A DNA stretch of 8,041 nucleotides from Armatimonadota bacterium. GTDB lineage: Bacteria; Armatimonadota; Fimbriimonadia; Fimbriimonadales; Fimbriimonadaceae. The notes beneath the pieces were generated by a model, which had not been told where the DNA came from, did not search any database, and saw only the letters and a program-made list of their open reading frames with translations. The stretch's first letter is position 1. Each line of letters begins with the position of its first letter. Made by a program: the position numbers and the translations under genes. Shown piece by piece: positions 1-5,283 of this stretch. The stretch spans positions 1 to 8,041 of the forward strand of contig JAEYWW010000143.1 of the NCBI GenBank assembly GCA_023428805.1, in the 5' to 3' direction.

Positions 1-910
1 CAAGAAACCTGCGGAACTGCGCTCCCCGCTCTTCCGCCCCCACGATGCGAAAAGTCCATCGGCGATTCCAGTAGAAGCTGTTCAGAATCGCCACAATCGC
101 CCCTCCGGCCCCCGCCAGAGGGAAAAACGCATCTTTGTTGGTCTTAGCCCACCCAAAGAGGCTCATTTGACGCAGCGTCTCGCCCACCTGTTCGCTGAGA
201 AGGCCAGCCGAACCTGGAGCCTTGAACATCAAGGTCATCGTCAGGCAGTAGTCGATGGCAAATGACGACCCGCCCACCACGCAGAACTTGATGAACTGCC
301 GCACAACCTGCCTTTGGAACAGTCCTTCCTTCAGCTTCGGTTCAATGCCGGGATCGGCCTGAAACCAACGGTAGAGGAGCATGCCGACGACACGTTCGAT
401 GTTGCGGCTGACAAATCTGGTTCCGGCAAACTCACGTTTGTGGATCGGCTGGACCCAGATCGCGTCGATCCCCGTCCTGTTCGCTCCCAAAACATCCGTC
501 AGAAGCTGGTCGCCGACCATGACCGCTTCCTTCTTTTCGACTTCAAACCGCTCAATCGCGAGCTCATACATGCGCGTGCTCGGTTTGAACTTGTCGCGGA
601 TGTAGGGGATGCCGAGCTTCTCGGAGATGCGATGAAGGCGCTCCGGCTTGCGCGTGTTGCTCAAGATGCAGAGGTGGAACCCCATCGACCGCGCCTGCTC
701 CACCCATGCGACGGTCTCCAGCGGAATGTCCTCGGTGCGCCAGGGCATCAAGGTGTTGTCCACGTCCAGAAGGATCAGCTTCTTGCCGCTGGTCTTCAAT
801 TCTTTGAGATCGACTTCCTGGAGGCTTTCCAGGCAGGCGTGGGGGCTGAAATGGCGCAGATGTTTCGGGATTTCATCGCGTCGGTAGATTCCCGTGCCGG
901 GGTGCCTCAA
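1..910 (-). CDS. YqeG-type HAD phosphatase fused to GtrA-type membrane domain (3' end outside window)
   Basis: My reading of the minus strand gives 303 uninterrupted residues before the left edge. Residues about 1-185 are a HAD subfamily IIIA phosphatase of the YqeG type: motif I DVDNTL (nucleophile D49, acid/base D51), motif II SNT (S84), KP at K109-P110, and motif IV GDQLLTD (D134, D139). From about residue 204 the chain reads like a GtrA/DPMS domain: FIKFCVVGG followed by a hydrophobic stretch, then a second one (about 264-281) ending in NRRWTF (282-287), the GtrA-type signature. YqeG proteins are normally about 170-180 aa and stand alone, so this is a fusion. GtrA proteins are small membrane proteins tied to moving lipid-linked sugars; the substrate here is unknown. 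No ATG is available; the TTG at 910 is chosen because it overlaps the mltG stop (TTGA) and has GGGAGGG 6 nt upstream. Last gene visible of the minus-strand operon. Confidence 0.85.
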   Translation of the reverse strand, partial: MRHPGTGIYRRDEIPKHLRHFSPHACLESLQEVDLKELKTSGKKLILLDVDNTLMPWRTEDIPLETVAWVEQARSMGFHLCILSNTRKPERLHRISEKLGIPYIRDKFKPSTRMYELAIERFEVEKKEAVMVGDQLLTDVLGANRTGIDAIWVQPIHKREFAGTRFVSRNIERVVGMLLYRWFQADPGIEPKLKEGLFQRQVVRQFIKFCVVGGSSFAIDYCLTMTLMFKAPGSAGLLSEQVGETLRQMSLFGWAKTNKDAFFPLAGAGGAIVAILNSFYWNRRWTFRIVGAEERGAQFRRFL

Positions 911-1917
911 GGCGAGCCCTCCCGCCACTCTCGCCGGGCCTTCTTGATGTTCTCAATATGCTCAGGGTAAGTCGCGCTGAAGTAATGCGTCCGGTCGGGC
1001 CGCGCCACATAGTAGAGCAAGTTGTGCGAATCCGGCTTGAGAGCCGCCGCGATGCTCTTGGCCCCAGGTGATCCAATCGGGCCGGGAGTCAGCCCCGAAT
1101 GGAGATAGGTGTTGTAGTCCGACTTCAAATTGCGGACCTCACCCGGACCAAGCTCCCTCCATTCCTGGATTCCGTAGAGCACGGTCGCGTCCATTTCCAA
1201 TCTCTGCCCTTTCCGCAGGCGGTTCTCGATCACCCCCGCCACCTTCGCCCGCTCGTCATCCTTCGCGGCTTCTAGTTCGATGATCGATCCCATGATGACC
1301 GCACGGTTGAGCTTGGCTCCGGGTTTGAGGGGCTTGACGACCTTCGACTCGAACGCCTTGAGCTGCATCCGGATCACATCTTCGGCATCCAGCAGCGGGG
1401 GCAGATCGTAGGTGTCGGGGTAGAGATAGCCTTCAAGCGACTTCTCGGGAAGCTTGAAATCAACGTCTTGGGCGAACTTCTCCGGTTGTGCCGCAAGCCG
1501 GATGTAGTCGTCAGCCTTGCAGACATCATTTTCCTCCAATCGCGCCCCCACCCGAGCCACCCACCAGCCTTCGGGAATACGGACCATGCGCCGAACAGGT
1601 TTTTGGAGGGACTGCATCACCTGGTCGAGGGACATTCCCGGCCGAACTTCAAAGGTGCCGGTCTTGACAGTGGAGGGAAGACCCTTCAGCCGGATCATCA
1701 CCTTCGCCGCACCGGGATTGCGGATGACATTTCTTTCCGAGAGTTCCCGCAGGGCATCATCCAAAGTCGTTCCCGACTTGAAGCGAACATAGCGGGTTTC
1801 GCCCCTCCCGGTCGGGCTGGAAAGATAGACCAGCCCGATCCCCGCCGCAACCGCCGCCGCAACCAGAAAGCCGAAAACCAGGCCGCCCTTCCCTTTCTTC
1901 CTTCGCCGCCTAGCCAT
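907..1917 (-). CDS. mltG: MltG, endolytic murein transglycosylase (YceG-like)
   Basis: Predicted 336 aa inner-membrane lytic transglycosylase that cleaves nascent glycan strands and is thought to set chain ends in peptidoglycan synthesis. A very basic N-terminus (ARRRRKKGKGG) precedes one membrane anchor at about residues 13-33, with the catalytic part outside. The YceG core is clear: YLYPDTYDLP, then the block around SIIELEAAKDDERAKVAG, where E214 corresponds to the family's catalytic glutamate (E218 in E. coli MltG). VIENRL, a segment containing MDATVLYG, and YNTYLHSGLTPGPIGSPG follow. The C-terminus has YYVA and a HYFSATYPEH stretch typical of the family. The ATG at 1917 is preferred over one 16 codons upstream because AGGAGA lies 6 nt before it and the result begins directly at the basic anchor. 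It overlaps the end of ruvX by 8 nt; its stop overlaps the next gene's TTG. Confidence 0.95.
   Translation of the reverse strand: MARRRRKKGKGGLVFGFLVAAAVAAGIGLVYLSSPTGRGETRYVRFKSGTTLDDALRELSERNVIRNPGAAKVMIRLKGLPSTVKTGTFEVRPGMSLDQVMQSLQKPVRRMVRIPEGWWVARVGARLEENDVCKADDYIRLAAQPEKFAQDVDFKLPEKSLEGYLYPDTYDLPPLLDAEDVIRMQLKAFESKVVKPLKPGAKLNRAVIMGSIIELEAAKDDERAKVAGVIENRLRKGQRLEMDATVLYGIQEWRELGPGEVRNLKSDYNTYLHSGLTPGPIGSPGAKSIAAALKPDSHNLLYYVARPDRTHYFSATYPEHIENIKKARREWREGSP
917..923 (-). promoter_or_regulatory. Ribosome binding site deciding the TTG start of the HAD-GtrA gene
   Basis: On the minus strand GGGAGGG lies 6 nt before the TTG at 910-908. It sits inside the last codons of mltG, and no ATG in that frame precedes the HAD motif I. 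This supports the unusual TTG start and coupling to mltG translation. Confidence 0.6.
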
Positions 1918-2320
1918 TTCTCGTCTCCTGCAGCCTCGCAAAAATCCGAACCGCAGCTTCGCCATCGACGCGCCTGCGCACCTGGCTTGCCTTCAATCCT
2001 TCTTCACGCAAGGCCGTCTCCGATTCCATACTGGTGAAGCTCTCATCGACGTATTCGACTTCCATCCCCAATGCTGCGATGGAGTCTCCCAGCTTGCGGC
2101 AGATCCTCGACATCTTCGTCTCCTCCCCGCCCTCGTTCAATGGCAGACCGACCGCGATCAGTTCCGCCTCATGCGTTTTTGCGACCTTCAGAATCGCTTG
2201 GGCATCTCTCGCAAGCGTTCCAGAGGCGGCCAAATAAGGGAGCGGGCTTGCGATCCCCTGCAAATCACCCGCCGCCAAACCGATCCTGGACCCGCCGAAA
2301 TCCACCGCCAGCACCCTCAC
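1910..2320 (-). CDS. ruvX: RuvX/YqgF-family RNase H-fold protein
   Basis: Predicted 136 aa, the normal length for the YqgF/RuvX family. These RNase H-fold nucleases are described both as Holliday-junction resolvase-like proteins and as acting in 16S rRNA 5'-end maturation. Visible signatures are VLAVDFGGSRIGLA (metal-binding D7), LIAVGLPLNEGG (residues 54-65), YVDESFTSMESE (D92, E93) and VDGEAAVRIF (D119, where the family carries its last acidic residue). The GTG at 2320-2318 is chosen: its G-T-G-A overlaps the TGA of the upstream phosphatase gene, GGAGG lies 10 nt before it, and it places the start two residues before the conserved VLAVD strand. A longer upstream reading would run through the phosphatase gene in another frame and is not needed. 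Likely translationally coupled on both sides. Confidence 0.93.
   Translation of the reverse strand: MRVLAVDFGGSRIGLAAGDLQGIASPLPYLAASGTLARDAQAILKVAKTHEAELIAVGLPLNEGGEETKMSRICRKLGDSIAALGMEVEYVDESFTSMESETALREEGLKASQVRRRVDGEAAVRIFARLQETRNG
1924..1929 (-). promoter_or_regulatory. Ribosome binding site deciding the mltG start
   Basis: AGGAGA on the minus strand ends 6 nt before the ATG at 1917-1915, inside the 3' end of ruvX. This argues for the inner start over the upstream in-frame ATG at 1965. Confidence 0.65.
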
Positions 2321-3069
2321 GCTCTGAACGCCTCCATGACTTCGCCATAGAGCCCGGGAACACAGGAAATCGCCTCGTTGGTGATCGCCCGCCCCCCCGA
2401 AAAGTCGCTGAAAACACCGCCCGCCTCGCGCACGATGACCGCGACTGCGGACAAGTCCCAACGAGACACCACCGGGTCGATCATGAGGTGGGCGCGGCCT
2501 GTCGCCACAAGCATGTGTCCGTAGGCGTCGCTCCAACCCTTGACCGCCAATGCTTTGGAACCGAGATCAGTCGAACTATCGAGCCGACCATATTGACGCA
2601 GGCTCTTGAGGCTTCCGTGGCAGATGATCGCGCGGCTGAGATCAGCCACGTCCTGCACCCGGCAGGGTTCGCCATTGCAGAACGCGCCGCCGCCTTTCTC
2701 TGCGTAGACCGTGAATCCCAAAGCCGGAAAGTCGGTGACTCCCAGCACAGGCTCACCCCCTTCCTCCCAGCTCAACAGTGTGGAATAGAGCGGCACCCCC
2801 GCGATGAACGACTTCGTGCCGTCGATGGGGTCGATGACCCAGCGGTCCAGCCCCTGTCCAGTCAGCCCCTGCTCTTCACCCAAGACTGTCTCACCGGGGA
2901 AGTGCTTTTCGACCCTTTCGCGGATGATCTCTTCGGCGCGCTTGTCGGCGGCAGTCACCGGAGAATGATCGCTCTTCAGTTCAAATCCCTCAGGGTTTCG
3001 GAAAAGACCGAGCGTGCTCTCACCCGCGACACGTGCGGCTTCCAACGCAAACTGAAGACGCGGACTCAT
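2317..3069 (-). CDS. Inositol-monophosphatase-family phosphatase, HisN (histidinol-phosphatase)-like
   Basis: Predicted 250 aa Mg2+-dependent, Li+-sensitive-type sugar/alcohol phosphatase. The metal-site signatures are intact: GEE (E65, E66), WVIDPIDGTKSF (D80, D83, G84, T85) and RWDLSAVAVIVREAGG (D205). The segment around SDAYGHMLVATGRAHLMIDP, together with the DPIDGTKSFIAG form, resembles HisN-type histidinol-phosphatases more than classic SuhB or CysQ. Substrate choice in this superfamily cannot be settled by motifs, so inositol-1-phosphate or PAP remain possible. The ATG at 3069 is preferred over an upstream in-frame ATG at 3132, which would add a non-conserved leader running through the intergenic repeat; a weak AAAGG lies 6 nt before it. 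First gene of the minus-strand operon. No histidine genes lie alongside to support a histidine role. Confidence 0.88.
   Translation of the reverse strand: MSPRLQFALEAARVAGESTLGLFRNPEGFELKSDHSPVTAADKRAEEIIRERVEKHFPGETVLGEEQGLTGQGLDRWVIDPIDGTKSFIAGVPLYSTLLSWEEGGEPVLGVTDFPALGFTVYAEKGGGAFCNGEPCRVQDVADLSRAIICHGSLKSLRQYGRLDSSTDLGSKALAVKGWSDAYGHMLVATGRAHLMIDPVVSRWDLSAVAVIVREAGGVFSDFSGGRAITNEAISCVPGLYGEVMEAFRA
2331..2335 (-). promoter_or_regulatory. Ribosome binding site for the GTG start of ruvX
   Basis: GGAGG on the minus strand, 10 nt before the GTG at 2320, lies inside the last codons of the upstream phosphatase gene. Confidence 0.45.
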
Positions 3070-3096
3070 GCTTGCCTTTGAGTTTGACAGAACGCA

Positions 3097-3109
3097 CCCA
3101 TGACATGGG
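3097..3109. repeat. Small palindrome CCCATG-a-CATGGG
   Basis: Perfect 6-bp arms around one base, 28 nt upstream of the phosphatase start. It could be a protein-binding site for the minus-strand operon or chance; nothing else supports a role. Confidence 0.3.
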
Positions 3110-3119
3110 CGCCCCGCCC

Positions 3120-3151
3120 AACGGTGGTCCACATCTCCAGACGGGCAAATC
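3120..3151 (+). repeat. Dispersed 32-nt intergenic repeat, copy 1
   Basis: Identical at 28 of 32 positions to 5065-5096 by direct alignment. Both begin AACGGTGGT, share the core TCTCCAGA and end GCAAATC. In this copy the palindrome around the core is degenerate. It lies upstream of the phosphatase operon, outside any supported gene. Confidence 0.65.
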
Positions 3152-3183
3152 GGGTCACCTCAAACTTCTGGAACAGTCGACGC

Positions 3184-3205
3184 AATAGTTGCGTTGTCAA
3201 CTATT
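3184..3205. promoter_or_regulatory. Inverted repeat, candidate operator of doxX
   Basis: AATAGTTG (3184-3191) and CAACTATT (3198-3205) are perfect 8-bp arms separated by 6 nt, ending 11 nt before the doxX ATG. A weak -10-like TATTAG (3202-3207) overlaps the right arm, so a dimeric repressor bound here could block transcription. The arm sequence resembles MarR-type operator half-sites, but the regulator is not in the window. The role is inferred. Confidence 0.45.
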
Positions 3206-3216
3206 AGAGCACACCT

Positions 3217-3663
3217 ATGAAGCGTCTCTTCATTTCCCAGTCGTTCCCCGACAGTTTCGCCAGCACCGGTCTTCTTCTTGCCCGCCTTTTGACTGGCACC
3301 GCCATGATGCTGCATGGTCTTCCCAAGATTCAGAACCCGATGGCGTGGGGCGACAAGATGGGAATCCCCCCTGTTTTTCAACTCCTGGCCGCCGTCGCCG
3401 AGTTCGGGGGCGGCATCGCCTGGATTCTCGGGTTGCTTGTTCCCCTTGCGAGCCTCGGAGTCTTCGCCACCATGGCCGTCGCCAAATTCACCGCCCATGC
3501 CAATGATCCTCTTGTGGCTCCCCCGGGAGGCAAGGGTTGGGAATCGGCCGGCCTCTACGCGGCCCTCGCTGTTCTCTACTTCTGCGTCGGCCCCGGCAAG
3601 TTCTCGGTGGACTACTATCTGGCGCAGGCCCTGAATAAGCAGAAAAGTTCTGACGTGGCCTGA
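3217..3663 (+). CDS. DoxX-family integral membrane protein
   Basis: Predicted 148 aa, typical length for DoxX/DUF4870-like small membrane proteins. Four membrane segments can be seen at about residues 14-35, 53-74, 75-94 and 109-127. Family-type sequence includes ARLLTGTAMMLHGLPKI, LLAAVAEFGGGIAWILGLL and ATMAVAKFTAH. DoxX proteins are linked to respiratory quinone chemistry in archaea and to redox or sulfur stress in some bacteria; the function in this organism is unknown. No clear Shine-Dalgarno precedes the ATG at 3217; the inverted repeat with a possible -10 box sits 10-33 nt upstream, so the transcript may have almost no leader. The gene appears monocistronic: a tRNA gene on the other strand begins 17 nt beyond its stop. 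Confidence 0.88.
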   Translation: MKRLFISQSFPDSFASTGLLLARLLTGTAMMLHGLPKIQNPMAWGDKMGIPPVFQLLAAVAEFGGGIAWILGLLVPLASLGVFATMAVAKFTAHANDPLVAPPGGKGWESAGLYAALAVLYFCVGPGKFSVDYYLAQALNKQKSSDVA

Positions 3664-3680
3664 AGCCAGGATGGGAGAAA

Positions 3681-3757
3681 TGGGGCGGATAATGGGTCTC
3701 GAACCCACGACCTCGTCTTCCACAGAGACGCGCTCTAACCCCTGAGCTATATCCGCC
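3681..3757 (-). tRNA. tRNA-His (anticodon GTG), CCA encoded
   Basis: The minus strand folds into a full cloverleaf. The acceptor arm is GCGGATA/TATCCGC with an extra encoded G-1 (3757) opposite C73 (3684), the identity pair of tRNA-His. The D-stem is GCTC/GAGC, the anticodon stem CGTCT/AGACG with loop CTGTGGA giving anticodon GTG, the variable loop AGGTC, and the T-arm GTGGG-TTCGAGA-CCCAT with one G-T wobble. CCA is encoded at 3683-3681. The gene is convergent with doxX and divergent from tyrS. I see no strong terminator after it; transcription would run antisense into the doxX 3' end. Confidence 0.97.
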
Positions 3758-3769
3758 GCGAGGGTTCCT

Positions 3770-3775
3770 ATTATA
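3770..3775 (-). promoter_or_regulatory. -10 box of the tRNA-His promoter
   Basis: A perfect TATAAT on the minus strand lies 12 nt before G-1 of the tRNA, which would start transcription within a few bases of the mature 5' end. The -35 area is GC-rich with no TTGACA-like match, so recognition may rest on the -10 box or on an activator. Confidence 0.6.
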
Positions 3776-3782
3776 GCCCAGG

Positions 3783-3801
3783 GCCGGGGCTGGGTCCCGG
3801 C
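3783..3801. other. GC-rich hairpin between the tRNA-His and tyrS promoters
   Basis: GCCGGG (3783-3788) and CCCGGC (3796-3801) can form a 6-bp stem with a 7-nt loop. No T-run follows on either strand, so it is not a typical terminator. It is too short to be a T-box, and no T-box motifs are seen. Confidence 0.3.
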
Positions 3802-3809
3802 TCCACCGG

Positions 3810-3815
3810 TAAAAT
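3810..3815 (+). promoter_or_regulatory. Possible -10 box of tyrS
   Basis: TAAAAT (5 of 6 to consensus) ends 10 nt before the tyrS ATG. Initiation about 7 nt downstream would give a leader of only a few bases, which agrees with the lack of any Shine-Dalgarno sequence before the ATG. No -35 match is seen. Confidence 0.35.
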
Positions 3816-3825
3816 CGGCCCTCCC

Positions 3826-5025
3826 ATGACCATCGACGAGCAGTTGGCCATCCTCCGCCGGGGCGCGGCGGAAATCATCAGCGAAGCGGACCTCCGCAAG
3901 AAGCTGGAATCCGGCAAGCCTCTGCGCGTCAAGCTCGGCGTCGATCCGACCGCAAAGGATGTGACGCTCGGTTGGGGCGTGGTCCTCCGCAAGCTCCGCG
4001 ACTTCCAACGGCTGGGGCACACCGCGTGCCTCATCATCGGCGATTTCACCGCGATGATCGGCGATCCGAGCGGCAAGAGCAAGACACGCAAACAGCTCAC
4101 TCGCGAAGAAGTTCAAGCCAACGTTGACTCCGTGAGCGAGCAATTCTACAAGATTCTCGACCCCGCCAAGACTGAGATTTATTTCAACAAAGACTGGCTT
4201 GGCAAGATGGGCTTCGAGGATGTGATCCGACTCGCCTCACGCACCACCGTCGCCCGGATCATGGAGCGCGACGATTTCACCAAACGGTGGAATGAGCATC
4301 GACCGATTGCCCTGCACGAGATCCTCTACCCCTTGTGTCAAGGCATGGATTCCGTGGAGATCCAGGCGGATGTGGAATTGGGCGGCACCGATCAAAAATT
4401 CAACAATCTGGTGGGACGCGACCTGCAGCAGCACTACGGCCAGGAGCCGCAGGTTGTGCTTCTCTGCCCCCTTCTGGTCGGCACCGATGGCAAGGAAAAG
4501 ATGTCGCAGTCGCTCGGCAACTATGTCTCGATCATCGACACGCCGAACGACATGTTCGGCAAGACCATGTCCATCCCCGACGACCTGATCGCCAACTGGT
4601 TCGAACTATGCACGGATGTTCTTTTGGATGAAGTGCAAGCAATGCTGGGTGAAGGCCGCAATCCCCGCGATGCCAAGGTGCGGCTGGCGAAAGAGATTGT
4701 CGCGCTGTATCACTCTTCGGAGGCGGCGGATGAAGCAGAACGATACTTCGTTGAAACTTTCAGCAAGCGTGCGCAGCCCGTCGAAGCCGAGGAAGCACAG
4801 ATTCCAACTGACCTTTTGGTTGACGGACAAATCCCGCTGGCCAACCTCATCGGGGCACTGTCTCTCGCCAAGAGCAATGGCGCCGCTCGCGATTTGATCA
4901 AGCAGGGCGGCGTCTCGCTCGACGGCGAGAAAATCATCGACCCCTTCGCCAAGCTGGAAATCAACCAATTGGATGGAAAGATTCTTCGAGTGGGCAAGCA
5001 CCAGTTCCGGAAGTTGAAGGCGTAG
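3826..5025 (+). CDS. tyrS: Tyrosyl-tRNA synthetase with non-standard class I motifs
   Basis: Predicted 399 aa cytoplasmic class I synthetase that charges tRNA-Tyr. The Rossmann core is well kept: KLGVDPTAKDV, FQRLGHTACLIIGDFTAMIGDPSGKS, YPLCQGMDSVEIQADVELGGTDQKFN and LLVGTDGKEKMSQSLGNYVS. An S4-type RNA-binding domain (about residues 337-397) contains LAKSNGAARDLIKQGGVSLDG. The architecture matches the TyrZ-like branch (KMSKS-type) rather than the KFGKT-type. Two signature sites are altered. HIGH reads TLGW (T47, L48, G49, W50), removing both histidines, and KMSKS reads KMSQS (K225-S229), with the second lysine replaced by Q228. The frame is intact and the rest is conserved, so the enzyme is probably active. 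The start at 3826 fits the family N-terminus; no Shine-Dalgarno is seen. The nearby tRNA is His, not Tyr. Confidence 0.93.
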   Translation: MTIDEQLAILRRGAAEIISEADLRKKLESGKPLRVKLGVDPTAKDVTLGWGVVLRKLRDFQRLGHTACLIIGDFTAMIGDPSGKSKTRKQLTREEVQANVDSVSEQFYKILDPAKTEIYFNKDWLGKMGFEDVIRLASRTTVARIMERDDFTKRWNEHRPIALHEILYPLCQGMDSVEIQADVELGGTDQKFNNLVGRDLQQHYGQEPQVVLLCPLLVGTDGKEKMSQSLGNYVSIIDTPNDMFGKTMSIPDDLIANWFELCTDVLLDEVQAMLGEGRNPRDAKVRLAKEIVALYHSSEAADEAERYFVETFSKRAQPVEAEEAQIPTDLLVDGQIPLANLIGALSLAKSNGAARDLIKQGGVSLDGEKIIDPFAKLEINQLDGKILRVGKHQFRKLKA

Positions 5026-5032
5026 CTCATCC

Positions 5033-5049
5033 CAGCAGCCTCTCTGCTG
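5033..5049 (+). terminator. Possible weak terminator hairpin after tyrS
   Basis: CAGCAG (5033-5038) pairs with CTGCTG (5044-5049) around a 5-nt loop, 8 nt after the tyrS stop. No T-run follows, so it may only protect the 3' end or be incidental. Confidence 0.3.
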
Positions 5050-5064
5050 TGGCGCGGATTAATG

Positions 5065-5096
5065 AACGGTGGTGCACCTCTCCAGAGGTGCAAATC
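5065..5096 (+). repeat. Dispersed 32-nt intergenic repeat, copy 2, with perfect palindrome
   Basis: 28 of 32 positions match 3120-3151 in the same orientation. In this copy TGCACCTCT (5073-5081) and AGAGGTGCA (5084-5092) form a perfect 9-bp palindrome around CC, able to fold as an 8-bp stem with a TCCA loop. It lies between tyrS and hen1 and could double as a terminator or processing hairpin, though no T-run follows. Confidence 0.65.
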
Positions 5097-5283
5097 AGCC
5101 AGGAGATGGAGAGCATTGGAGGATGATTGAGAGCGTCTCGGCCTCGCGGGCTTTGAGATAAACACCTCATGCCCGCAATGCATTCCTGAAGCCCAGCCGC
5201 AAGCCAGATGACAGCGTGGGTAGAATCCACGCACCGGTTTGCAGGGCCGCGACTTTCGCCTTGTCCGGTAGGACAACACATCC
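5097..5283. other. Upstream region of hen1 without a recognised gene
   Basis: I see no supported coding sequence. A TTGAGA (5153-5158) could be a -35 element, but no good -10 stands 16-18 nt after it. AGGA (5270-5273) lies 10 nt before the hen1 ATG and is the likely ribosome binding site. The promoter of the RNA-repair cassette is expected here or upstream. Confidence 0.4.

Larger units (their letters stand above)
3070..3216. promoter_or_regulatory. Divergent intergenic region between the phosphatase operon and doxX
   Basis: This 147-nt gap must hold the promoters of both flanking genes. It contains a 6-bp palindrome CCCATG-a-CATGGG (3097-3109), one copy of a dispersed 32-nt repeat (3120-3151), and an 8-bp inverted repeat next to doxX (3184-3205). 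I see no convincing -35/-10 pair for the minus-strand operon. Confidence 0.5.

Noticed and set aside
314..970. 218-codon plus-strand open frame
   Set aside because: It lies antisense to the HAD-GtrA gene, which carries full family motifs on the minus strand; the plus-strand protein has no recognisable features.
2071..3081. 336-codon plus-strand open frame
   Set aside because: It is a shadow of ruvX and the IMPase-family gene on the other strand, with low-complexity, Arg/Pro/Ser-rich content typical of antisense frames in GC-rich DNA.
3659..3670. Short inverted repeat CCTG-AAGC-CAGG as terminator between doxX and tRNA-His
   Set aside because: The stem is only 4 bp with no T-run on either strand.
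3681..3757. tRNA-His gene as an integration site for a mobile element
   Set aside because: No integrase, no duplicated tRNA 3' end and no composition shift are visible in the window.
3826..3975. Idea that tyrS is a pseudogene or non-catalytic paralog because of the altered HIGH motif
   Set aside because: The frame is full length, the core and S4 domain are well conserved, and KMSQS keeps three of the key positions, so an active variant is more likely.
3160..4143. 327-codon minus-strand open frame
   Set aside because: It runs antisense through doxX, the tRNA-His gene and the start of tyrS, all of which are well supported.
5027..5281. 84-codon minus-strand open frame covering the tyrS-hen1 gap
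   Set aside because: No family resemblance, and it runs through two hairpins and the dispersed repeat, as expected for non-coding DNA.
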